Assembly (NCBI GenBank): GCA_050050115.1
Contig: JASFUX010000142.1
Location: 1 to 9,024, forward strand
DNA length: 9,024 nucleotides
Reading direction: 5' to 3'
DNA from: JASFUX01 sp050050115
GTDB taxonomy: Bacteria > Pseudomonadota > Alphaproteobacteria > Caulobacterales > Maricaulaceae
Shown here: in pieces, positions 1-5,658 of the stretch
Layout of the letters: every line of letters begins with the position of its first letter
Numbering within the stretch: the first letter of the stretch is position 1
The notes under the pieces: generated by a model
Seen by the model: the letters and a program-made list of their open reading frames with translations, nothing else
Told to the model about the DNA's origin: nothing
Databases searched by the model: none
Program-made: the position numbers and the translations under genes

Positions 1-422
1 TGATCCACGTCGCCAGCGCCAACACCGACGGCGACTCGATCATCCACTTCGTCGAGCCGAACGTGCTGCACATGGGCGACACGTTCTTTAACGGCTTCTT
101 CCCGTACGTCGATCTCGCCGGCGGCGGTTCGGTCGAGGGCTATCTGGGCGCGGCCGACGCCGGGCTCTCTATGGCGGACGCGGACACCAAGATCATTCCC
201 GGCCATGGTCCGCTCGCGACGCGGGAGGACCTCGAGGCGTTCCGGGCGATGATGTCCGGCGTGATCGCCGCGGTGCGCCCGCTGGCCGACCAGGGCATGA
301 GCGTCGAGGAGATCGTCGCGGCGAACCCGCTGGCCGACTACGACGCCGAGTGGGGGCAGGGTTTCATGAACACCGAGACCTTCACCACCATCGTCGCGAC
401 CGACCTGACGAGCGGAATGTAG
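1..422 (+). CDS. MBL-fold metallo-hydrolase, 3' part (start lies before the window)
   Basis: The reading frame is open from base 3 to the TAG at 420-422, giving about 139 C-terminal residues. Motifs match the family of secreted or periplasmic metallo-beta-lactamase-fold hydrolases of alphaproteobacteria: TDGDSI (bases 24-41), NVLHMGDTFF (60-89; the Asp at 78-80 is the expected metal-bridging ligand), FPYVDLAGGGS, and TKIIPGHGPLA (186-218; the His at 204-206 is the last metal ligand). The C-terminal helix ends NTETFTTIVATDL. Members of this fold hydrolyse esters, lactams, thioesters and related bonds with one or two zinc ions; the substrate cannot be told here. One oddity: the residue before TDGD, normally a zinc-binding His (HTDGD), is Asn (codon 21-23). 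The N-terminal HxHxDH motif is outside the window. A GTG at 63 opens a shorter frame but falls inside the conserved domain, so it is not the start. Confidence 0.9.
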   Translation, partial: IHVASANTDGDSIIHFVEPNVLHMGDTFFNGFFPYVDLAGGGSVEGYLGAADAGLSMADADTKIIPGHGPLATREDLEAFRAMMSGVIAAVRPLADQGMSVEEIVAANPLADYDAEWGQGFMNTETFTTIVATDLTSGM

Positions 423-451
423 AACACCGCTTCATCACCAAATCTTTCAAA

Positions 452-479
452 TCGCCCCGGCGGGCATCCGCCGGGGCGA
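452..479 (+). terminator. perfect GC hairpin after the MBL-fold gene
   Basis: A 12-bp perfect stem (left arm TCGCCCCGGCGG at 452-463, loop GCAT, right arm CCGCCGGGGCGA at 468-479) starts 29 bases after the hydrolase stop codon. No T-run follows on the + strand, so it is either an I-shaped terminator or an mRNA 3'-end stabiliser. Position and strength fit a transcript end before the next unit. Confidence 0.55.
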
Positions 480-529
480 GCTGATTCAAGCGGGCGGGGA
501 CACAAATTGTTTCAGCCCTTCAAGGCCGC

Positions 530-558
530 TTGTGTTTGTTCCGGGTAGGGAGCATATC
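530..558 (+). promoter_or_regulatory. candidate promoter for the small peptide/RNA unit
   Basis: A TTGTGT box (530-535) and a CATATC box (553-558, in context AGCATATCG) are separated by 17 bases. The second box resembles the end of the Caulobacter sigma-73 consensus GCTANAWC. A start near 565 would begin the transcript at the first of two inverted repeats. Inferred from spacing and similarity only. Confidence 0.35.
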
Positions 559-607
559 GCGCGTCGCGACAATCGTGTCGCGCCTAACACGTTAGGAACC
601 AACGACC

Positions 608-685
608 ATGGCTGGTCAAAACAAACCTTCGAGCAAACCCGCCCAATCCAAGCCGGGCTCGAAGCCGAACAAGACCTCTCGCTAG
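608..685 (+). CDS. 25-residue Lys/Pro/Ser-rich basic peptide, hypothetical
   Basis: ATG at 608, TAG at 683-685. AGGAA at 594-598 is a good ribosome binding site 9 bases before the ATG, but half of it lies in a 6-bp inverted repeat (583-596), which could gate translation. The peptide has five Lys and one terminal Arg, no acidic residue, and four Lys-Pro dipeptides (residues 6-7, 10-11, 15-16, 19-20) spaced 4 or 5 residues apart. It has no signal sequence or membrane segment. The composition resembles the disordered basic tails of nucleic-acid-binding proteins, which would suggest an RNA or DNA partner; that is inference. I do not recognise the family. A candidate promoter lies upstream and a strong terminator about 80 bases downstream, so it would be monocistronic. 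The alternative is that the RNA is the product and the ORF is incidental. Confidence 0.5.
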   Translation: MAGQNKPSSKPAQSKPGSKPNKTSR

Positions 686-765
686 CACCGAGCGGCGCCT
701 GACCCGAGGGCGCTCCCCCGACAACCCCTCGAACGGTCAGGCCTGATCATCCCAAGTGATCAAAG

Positions 766-805
766 AAGGCGCGCCCCCTGAGCTTCAGGGCCGGCGCGCC
801 TTTTT
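766..805 (+). terminator. strong Rho-independent terminator, probably bidirectional
   Basis: Stem AAGGCGCGCC (766-775) pairs with GGCGCGCCTT (793-802), with an inner stem CCCTGA/TCAGGG (776-781/785-790) closed by loop GCT and a two-base bulge (791-792). A T-run (801-805) follows on the + strand. Read on the - strand the same stem is followed by TTCTTT, so it can also end the moeB transcript, whose stop codon is about 30 bases away. Confidence 0.85.
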
Positions 806-835
806 GCGTTTCAGGCTCGTTTCACGCAGGGCTTT

Positions 836-1606
836 TCACGCCCCGCACGTGGCGCACTCCGGGTCGGGCTTCAGGGCCGCCGTGCGGATGCGCGCGTCCA
901 GGCTGTCGTAGATCAGCAGCCGGCCGGCCAGGCTCTCGCCCGCGCCGGCGATCTCTTTGATCGCTTCGAGCGCCATCATCGCGCCGATGACGCCGGTCAG
1001 CGCGCCGACGATCCCGGCCCGCGCGCAGGTGTCTTCGTTGTCGGTCGCGTCGGGCACGAGGCAGCGGTAGCAGGGCAGCCGCTCCGCAGCCGGCCGGCCT
1101 TTGGTCAGGCCGGACTTGAACGTCGCCAGCTGGCCTGTCCAGCGGCCGACCGCGCCGGAGATCAGCACCTTGCCGAGCGCGTGGCAGGCCTCGTTCGTGG
1201 CGTAGCGCGAGGGGAACTGGTCGACGCCGTCGAGCACGATGTCGGCGTCGGCGAGCAGGTGGTGCGCATTCTTTTCATTGAGGCGCACGAGCTTCAAATC
1301 GACCCCGACGTCGGGGTTTAAATCCGACAGCGCATCAGCGGCGGCGTCGACCTTGGGCCGGCCGACGTCGCCGGTGCGGTAGAGCACCTGGCGCTGGAGG
1401 TTCGACAGCGCCACGGCGTCGTCGTCGATCAGGGTCAGCTCGCCGATCCCCGCGGCGGCGAGATAGAGCGCCGCCGGACAGCCGAGCCCGCCCGCGCCGA
1501 CGATCGCGGCCTTGGCCGCGCGCAGCTTCTGCTGGCCGGGCCCGCCGACCTCTCTGAGGACGATGTGGCGCGCGTAACGTTCAAGCTGGTCGTTGGTCAG
1601 GGTCAT
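836..1606 (-). CDS. moeB: MoeB/ThiF/HesA-family E1-like adenylyltransferase
   Basis: 256 residues, close to E. coli MoeB (about 249). The family uses ATP to adenylate the C-terminal Gly-Gly of a small ubiquitin-like sulfur carrier (MoaD for molybdopterin, ThiS for thiazole). Visible landmarks: RYARHI near residue 10; nucleotide-binding GAGGLG 37-42; acidic LIDDD 59-63; SNLQRQ 68-73 with the catalytic Arg; Lys85; DGVDQFPSRY 126-135; CYRC 179-182 and CATC 251-254, the two halves of the structural zinc site; and Cys194 in EDTCARAG at the usual conserved Cys. There is no C-terminal rhodanese domain, so it is not MoeZ/MOCS3. MoeB and ThiF cannot be separated by sequence alone; no moaD or thiS gene is in the window. 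It begins 30 bases after the mgtE-like stop codon, probably in the same transcript, and has no obvious Shine-Dalgarno. A moeB-like gene near dut is a recurring alphaproteobacterial arrangement. Confidence 0.9.
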   Translation of the reverse strand: MTLTNDQLERYARHIVLREVGGPGQQKLRAAKAAIVGAGGLGCPAALYLAAAGIGELTLIDDDAVALSNLQRQVLYRTGDVGRPKVDAAADALSDLNPDVGVDLKLVRLNEKNAHHLLADADIVLDGVDQFPSRYATNEACHALGKVLISGAVGRWTGQLATFKSGLTKGRPAAERLPCYRCLVPDATDNEDTCARAGIVGALTGVIGAMMALEAIKEIAGAGESLAGRLLIYDSLDARIRTAALKPDPECATCGA

Positions 1607-1636
1607 GGCGAGGAGCTTAGCGGAGGTTCGGCGACG

Positions 1637-2623
1637 TCACATCATCAGGACGCTCACAAGCATGAAGTAGATGATGAGAGCCGCGGCGTCTTGAATGATT
1701 GTGCAGATCGGCCCGCTTCCAAGCGCGGGGTCAGATCCGAACCGCATGAACACCCAGGGCAATCCGAAGCCGACCACGGCCGAAACCATGCCGCCGCCCA
1801 GCACCGCGAGACCCACGGCGATCGACAACGCCCCGTCGTTGAAGGCGAGCTGCACCAGGGCGGTGGAAATCAGCCCCAGCGTGGCGCCGATGGCCAGCCC
1901 GATGACGACCTCGGCGCGAAGCAGCCTCGTGATGGAGACGTTTTCCGCCGACAGGCCGCGCACGGCGACCGACACCGCCTGCGTGCCGATCGCCCCGGAT
2001 ATGTAGACGAGCGCGGGAATGAAGAAGGCGACTTCCACCTTAGCGGCGAGCGAGTGCTCGAAGCCCGCCATCACGAACGTGATCACGGACGATGCGAGCA
2101 GACCGGCGGCGAGCCACGGCAGCCGACGGCGGAACCGGTCGTAGAGCGGCGTGTCGAGCGCGACGACCGGCCCGTGCGCATGCGGGGCGATGCCCGCCAG
2201 CCTCTGAAGATCCTCCATGTGCTCGGCGCGCAGGATCTTGAACAAGGCTTCGGGCGGCACCGCGCCGATCAGCCGCTCCTCGTCGTCCACCACTGGAACG
2301 GCGATCATGTCGAGGTCCATCGCCAACAAAGCGATCTGTTCCTGGTCGGCGTCGCGGCGGACCGCTTCGTGCTCGGGCTCCATGATGTCGCCGATGCGAT
2401 GTTCGCCGTCCGCCAACAGATCGTTGATCCGGACGATTCCCTCCAGGCGCCCGTTGGGATCCGTAACGAACACGGTGTCGGCGCATTCGAACTTTTGCCC
2501 GCGGAGAGTTTCGATCACGGAGGCCACAGGCGTGTCGGCCGTAGCGCGCGGGATATTCGCGACGATGTGCGACGCAGCGGTTTCGCGCAGCTCGGGAGCG
2601 CCTCGCGGAGATTCGATCATCAT
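1637..2623 (-). CDS. mgtE: MgtE-type Mg2+ transporter/channel with CBS pair, lacking the N domain
   Basis: 328 residues. A tandem CBS pair occupies about residues 20-135 (VFVTDPNGRLEGIVRINDLL and IAVPVVDDEERLIGAV are typical CBS strands and helices). A connecting helix leads to a five-helix membrane domain at about 168-327: RRLPWLAAGLLASSV; FFIPALVYISGAIGTQAVSV with the family's G-x-x-G-x-Q-like turn and RGL; two further hydrophobic helices (about 236-260 and 268-293); and DPALGSGPICTIIQDAAALIIYF, where the Asp in the last helix matches the conserved pore Asp. Classical MgtE (about 450 residues) has a superhelical N domain before CBS that helps close the pore when Mg2+ is high; it is absent here, so gating must rest on the CBS pair. 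Two adjacent ATG codons (2623 and 2620) are possible starts; Shine-Dalgarno is weak. moeB follows 30 bases downstream. Confidence 0.9.
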   Translation of the reverse strand: MMIESPRGAPELRETAASHIVANIPRATADTPVASVIETLRGQKFECADTVFVTDPNGRLEGIVRINDLLADGEHRIGDIMEPEHEAVRRDADQEQIALLAMDLDMIAVPVVDDEERLIGAVPPEALFKILRAEHMEDLQRLAGIAPHAHGPVVALDTPLYDRFRRRLPWLAAGLLASSVITFVMAGFEHSLAAKVEVAFFIPALVYISGAIGTQAVSVAVRGLSAENVSITRLLRAEVVIGLAIGATLGLISTALVQLAFNDGALSIAVGLAVLGGGMVSAVVGFGLPWVFMRFGSDPALGSGPICTIIQDAAALIIYFMLVSVLMM

Positions 2624-2658
2624 CAGGCTCTTAGTGAAAACGATCTCGATTGGAGCCT

Positions 2659-2688
2659 AAATAGTGCATTCCGCCGATTTGGGCGCAA
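2659..2688 (-). promoter_or_regulatory. candidate promoter for the mgtE-moeB unit
   Basis: On the - strand, TTGCGC (2688-2683) and CTATTT (2664-2659) are 18 bases apart (or ACTATT with 17). A start near 2652 gives a leader of about 28 bases, too short for a magnesium riboswitch. The promoter is based on pattern only. Confidence 0.35.
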
Positions 2689-2825
2689 CGCGATCAGGCG
2701 CGCAGCTTCTGCCGGCCGGCTTCGAGGCGTTGGCGCGGCCTGATTGCGCTTCTGGTTCGAGTAGAGTTCGCTATAGCAATGGTAGGCGCATAGCGTCACT
2801 GATGTGGGGACAGGGGAGGAAGCTC

Positions 2826-3800
2826 ATGAATCGGATAGCTGCAAGCTGTTTGCGCGCAACGGCCGGCGTCGCGATGGCCATCGCAATGTCGGCCTGCGCC
2901 AGTATCGAGACGCCGCAGGACGACGGGAGAATGATCGCCGGCGCGACGTGCGGGCATGCGCTCGACGACACGAACTACGCGGGCAACGCCACCGATCCTT
3001 CGACGGACCGCGTCTTCTATCTCGAATGGCCGTGCGGCCTCGAAGAAGGCGAGGATGTCATGTTTATTCTCAACATCCACGGCATGGGCTCTTACTCGGG
3101 CTGGCAGCACCAGTATTTTCCGGCATCCGACTACATCGACGAGTACAACCTCGTGGTCGCCACGCCGACGGCCCTGACCGCCGAGCCGACCCGCCGCTGG
3201 ACCCCCGAAGCTGACGACGAGCATCTACGCAACATCGTCAACCTGGTGATCGACGAGTTCGGCGCCGAGAACATCCGCGCCTTCTGGCTCGCCGGTCATT
3301 CCCAAGGCGGTTTGACCTCCCACCGGATCGTCTGCGACGACTTCTTCGGCGACAAGGTCGACGGCCTGTTGAGCATCGCGGGCGGCCGCATCGGCATGCG
3401 CCCTGAGGAGGCCGCATGCGAATTCTCGCACATCTTCTCGGCCGGCGATCTCGACAGCCTTGGCGCCCGCATGGGCATTCCCTCGGACTCGCCGGTCGCG
3501 GCCGCGTTCAACTGCGGGACGCGTGAACGCGCAGCGATCATCGAGGACACCGAACCGGGCAAGGTCTACGACAGCCGCACCGAAGACCGTCCGGCTCTTC
3601 CCGGTTGGGGCGGCGAGCCCGCGCCGGGCTTTGCGGACGTCTTCGTGTTTCCCAACTGCGAAGGCGGCCGCGTCGTCGCCGACGTGATTCGCTACGGCAA
3701 GGGCCATACTGAAGGTCTTGAGCCGCGGGTGACTGAAGCGATCATCGAGCTGATGGCCTCGGCCTCCGGCGGCAGGATCATGAACGGCGCGGGGGGCTAA
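2826..3800 (+). CDS. lipoprotein alpha/beta-hydrolase, PHB-depolymerase/feruloyl-esterase-like
   Basis: The frame is open from a GTG at 2664, but the ATG at 2826 is chosen: GGGGAGGA (2813-2820) sits five bases upstream, and the protein then begins with a textbook lipoprotein signal (MNRIAASCLR, hydrophobic core, MSAC with lipidated Cys24). 324 residues. Landmarks: NIHGMGSYSGW 83-93 (oxyanion-hole HG); LVVATPTA; GHSQGG 157-162 with nucleophile Ser159; SAGDLDSLG 205-213 supplying the acid (Asp208 or 210); GKGHTEG 291-297 with His294. This order matches secreted polyester/feruloyl esterase-type hydrolases; the substrate is unknown. Six Cys outside the signal (42, 70, 170, 198, 230, 278) suggest up to three disulfides, consistent with export. 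A candidate -10 (CTATAG, 2771-2776) lies upstream in the 202-bp divergent gap with mgtE. It converges on dut with an 83-bp gap and no convincing terminator. Confidence 0.85.
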   Translation: MNRIAASCLRATAGVAMAIAMSACASIETPQDDGRMIAGATCGHALDDTNYAGNATDPSTDRVFYLEWPCGLEEGEDVMFILNIHGMGSYSGWQHQYFPASDYIDEYNLVVATPTALTAEPTRRWTPEADDEHLRNIVNLVIDEFGAENIRAFWLAGHSQGGLTSHRIVCDDFFGDKVDGLLSIAGGRIGMRPEEAACEFSHIFSAGDLDSLGARMGIPSDSPVAAAFNCGTRERAAIIEDTEPGKVYDSRTEDRPALPGWGGEPAPGFADVFVFPNCEGGRVVADVIRYGKGHTEGLEPRVTEAIIELMASASGGRIMNGAGG

Positions 3801-3883
3801 GGCTCCAGTCGCCAGGGCCTAAGGTCCTCTCGGGCTCCGCCTGAGGGGATCTGTTGTTCTGGGCGCCGGGAAGCTCGTCGCGC

Positions 3884-4357
3884 TTACCGCCCCGTGCTGC
3901 CGAACCCGCCCGCGCCGCGTTCCGTGTCCGGCAGCTCGTCGACCGCGTCCCAGGCGATCTGGGTCACTGGAGCGATCACCATCTGCGCGATGCGCTCGCC
4001 GCGGGCGATGGTGAAGGCTTCCCGGCTGTGGTTGATCAGGATCACCTTGAGCTCACCGCGATAGTCGGCGTCGACCGTGCCCGGACTGTTGAGGCAAGTG
4101 ATCCCGTGCTTGATCGCTAAGCCCGAGCGCGGCCGCACCTGCGCCTCGAAGCCGGCCGGCAGGGCGATCGCCAGACCGGTCGGCACCAGCGCCCGTTGAC
4201 CGGGCTTGAGTACGACCGGGTCCTTGTCGGGCACGGCGGCGCGCAGGTCCATGCCGGCGGCGAGCGCGGTCTCATAGGCGGGCAGGTCGAGCCCCTCGAA
4301 ATGGGGCAGGGTTTTCACCGAAACGTGAACCCGCGCGCGGTCGATCTGGTCGAGCAT
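3884..4357 (-). CDS. dut: deoxyuridine 5'-triphosphate nucleotidohydrolase (dUTPase)
   Basis: Homotrimeric dUTPase hydrolyses dUTP to dUMP and pyrophosphate, keeping uracil out of DNA and feeding thymidylate synthesis. All five motifs are present in order: I AAGMDLRAA; II RPRSGLAIKHG; III SPGTVDADYRGE (catalytic Asp, sugar-selecting Tyr); IV ERIAQMVIAP; V RGAGGFGSTGR at the C-terminus. The longer frame starts with TTG at 4393. The ATG at 4357 is preferred because GGAGG lies five bases before it on the - strand and it yields 157 residues, close to the usual 150. The gene is transcribed alone here: a divergent lipoprotein lies upstream, whereas in many alphaproteobacteria coaBC precedes dut in one operon. 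Confidence 0.95.
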   Translation of the reverse strand: MLDQIDRARVHVSVKTLPHFEGLDLPAYETALAAGMDLRAAVPDKDPVVLKPGQRALVPTGLAIALPAGFEAQVRPRSGLAIKHGITCLNSPGTVDADYRGELKVILINHSREAFTIARGERIAQMVIAPVTQIAWDAVDELPDTERGAGGFGSTGR

Positions 4358-4451
4358 CAACGCCTCCGAGAGCCTTGCCGATCTGTAAGCCAAACGCCGG
4401 CGATTCTGTGCCAGAAGCCATGCCGTGATGGACAGAGCGCGGGGAAGTTTT

Positions 4452-4500
4452 CCGGGACAGCCCGGCGCTCTCGGCGGCCCGCCGAGGCTTGTTGAACAAG
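4452..4500. promoter_or_regulatory. cluster of three palindromes in the dut / lipoprotein divergent region
   Basis: Within 49 bases: CCGGG-ACAG-CCCGG (4452-4465); CTCGGCGG-C-CCGCCGAG (4470-4486), an 8-bp perfect inverted repeat; and CTTGTT-G-AACAAG (4488-4500), a perfect 13-base palindrome. The last contains or touches possible -35 sequences (TTGTTG, TTGAAC) for the rightward lipoprotein gene, so it could be an operator. The GC-rich one could equally be an mRNA hairpin or chance in GC-rich DNA. Confidence 0.35.
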
Positions 4501-4548
4501 GACCGCGATCCTAGGGTTCGCCTAACAATAGTGGGGAGGGTGAGGCAA

Positions 4549-5580
4549 ATGATCCAGCATCAAGAAGCGCGGCGTTTCGGCGTCGTCAGAAAGTTCTCCG
4601 TCGCGGCGCTCGCGGCGACGGCGTTCCTGTCGGTCGGCTGCGCGTCCGAGGGCGGCGTCTTCCAGCTCGCCGCGCGCGATCAGGCCAGCCAGCCGATCGA
4701 GGAAGGCCAGCACTATGTGATGGCCACGCACAGCTTCAACGTTTTCATTGGCCCGAGCCGGCGGCGCGGCCAGGAGCCGGGCCCGGGCCCGCTTGCGGCG
4801 CTCGCCGAAGAGGCCGGCAAGGCGGGTCACGAAGCGCTCGCGGTGCAGATGATCGGCGGCTCGACTCCGATGCAGCACTGGGCGCAGGGCGGCGACGACG
4901 AAACTCAGAACATCGCCAAGGCGGCGCTGCGCGCCGGCGGCGTCGACGTCTTCACCATGTCGCCCAACGCGATCATGCCCGAAGACGGCATCGACCTCTT
5001 CGGCGACTTCCTGATCGAGACGAATCCGGAAGCACGCTTGATGGTGCAGAATTCCTGGAACGCCTGGGACGGCAACGGCGCGACGCCCGCCGTCGGCGGT
5101 TCGGGCGGCGGCGACTTCACCAACGCCGACCGCGACGATCGCACGATCGCCGAGATCGACGCCTGGATCGAGTCGCTGCACTCGGACGGCGGCTACCTCG
5201 ACCGTCTGCATGGCCAGCTTGAAGAGATCAACGACCGCGCCGGCCGCGAGATGGCCTACGTCGTGCCCTCCGCCGACGCGGTCTATGCGCTCCGCAAGGA
5301 AACGATCCGCGGAAACGTGCCGGGGATCGAGCGTCAGTCTCAGCTGTTCGCCGACCCGATCGGACACCCGCGCGAGCCGGTGGCCAACCTCGTCACCTAC
5401 GTCTGGTTCGCGGCGATGTACCGTGAAAGCCCGGTCGGCCTGACCGCGCTCGTCAACCCGGACGATCCGACCTCGGCCGCGCGTGAGCGGTTCCTCCAGC
5501 AACTCGCCTGGAATGCGGTGATCAACGAGCCGATGAGCGGGGTCGTCGGCGAACCGGTGATGCTGGCTGCGGTTGAGTAG
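4549..5580 (+). CDS. lipoprotein, probable SGNH-hydrolase-like enzyme
   Basis: The frame is open from 4489, but the ATG at 4549 is preferred: a purine tract GGGGAGGGTGAGG ends three bases before it, and the protein begins with a lipoprotein signal (R-rich start, FSVAALAATAFLSVGC, Cys31). 343 residues. The mature part starts with a strand and turn MATHSFNVFIG (58-68) that resembles SGNH block I (a Ser after a strand, here Ser62 in HSF rather than GDS). IGGSTPMQHW 102-111 could be the block with the oxyanion Gly, VDVFTMSPN 132-140 the block with Asn, and DPIGHPREPVANLVTYVWFAAMY (269-291) the block with the catalytic Asp and His, followed by SPVGL. This assignment is inference from pattern, and DxxxH replaces the usual DxxH. 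LVQNSWNAWDGNG and a Gly-rich stretch (183-188) are distinctive. I do not recognise a characterised homologue. A strong terminator follows. Confidence 0.75.
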   Translation: MIQHQEARRFGVVRKFSVAALAATAFLSVGCASEGGVFQLAARDQASQPIEEGQHYVMATHSFNVFIGPSRRRGQEPGPGPLAALAEEAGKAGHEALAVQMIGGSTPMQHWAQGGDDETQNIAKAALRAGGVDVFTMSPNAIMPEDGIDLFGDFLIETNPEARLMVQNSWNAWDGNGATPAVGGSGGGDFTNADRDDRTIAEIDAWIESLHSDGGYLDRLHGQLEEINDRAGREMAYVVPSADAVYALRKETIRGNVPGIERQSQLFADPIGHPREPVANLVTYVWFAAMYRESPVGLTALVNPDDPTSAARERFLQQLAWNAVINEPMSGVVGEPVMLAAVE

Positions 5581-5608
5581 CGACGCTTAGACGTTCTTTG
5601 AACGAACG

Positions 5609-5641
5609 GCGCCGCGTCCGAACTTTGGGCGCGGCGCTTTT
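5609..5641 (+). terminator. Rho-independent terminator of the SGNH-like lipoprotein gene
   Basis: Stem GCGCCGCGTCC (5609-5619) pairs with GGGCGCGGCGC (5627-5637, one T-G wobble), loop GAACTTT, followed by four T (5638-5641). It starts 28 bases after the stop codon. A small CGTTC-TTT-GAACG hairpin precedes it at 5592-5604. Confidence 0.85.
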
Positions 5642-5658
5642 CGTCGAACCTCGCCGTG

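Larger units (their letters stand above)
565..805 (+). ncRNA. candidate structured or dual-function RNA (leader, 25-aa ORF, hairpins, terminator)
   Basis: The proposed transcript is almost entirely self-complementary. Visible stems: CGCGACA/TGTCGCG (565-571/576-582, loop ATCG); CCTAAC/GTTAGG (583-588/591-596), whose right arm overlaps the AGGAA Shine-Dalgarno of the peptide ORF; CTTCGAGC/GCTCGAAG (627-634/657-664) inside the ORF; a two-part stem CCTGACC-CGAGGG with CCCTCG-AAC-GGTCAGG (698-710/726-741); TGATCA/TGATCA (744-749/757-762); and the terminator stem (766-802). This density, bracketed by a candidate promoter and a strong terminator, is unusual for an ordinary leader or 3' UTR. It could be a small RNA, a dual-function RNA that also encodes the peptide, or just a short structured mRNA. 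I do not recognise it as tmRNA, RNase P RNA, SRP RNA or a known riboswitch. Confidence 0.35.

Noticed and set aside
1565..2743. A 392-codon open frame on the + strand
   Set aside because: It lies opposite the mgtE-like gene; its product is Arg/His/Asp-rich with no domain, while the - strand frame has clear CBS and MgtE features. High GC makes such long antisense frames common.
2664..2825. A 54-codon N-terminal extension of the alpha/beta-hydrolase from a GTG
   Set aside because: The extension has no protein-like character, would bury the lipoprotein signal, and the ATG at 2826 has a strong ribosome binding site.
3801..3883. A terminator between the convergent hydrolase and dut genes
   Set aside because: Only a 6-bp AGGGCC-TAA-GGTCCT stem (3814-3828, one G-T pair) is visible, with no T-run; too weak to call.
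4087..4175. GGCCGGCC-type palindromes recurring through the window (for example near 918, 1090, 2712, 4152, 6268)
   Set aside because: They fall mostly in coding sequence, are 8-10 bp and are expected often in DNA of this composition; no fixed spacing or flanking conservation was seen.
4522..5502. A 326-codon open frame on the - strand
   Set aside because: Antisense to the SGNH-like lipoprotein, Arg/Val/Asp-rich without motifs; the + strand frame has a Shine-Dalgarno, a lipobox and a terminator.
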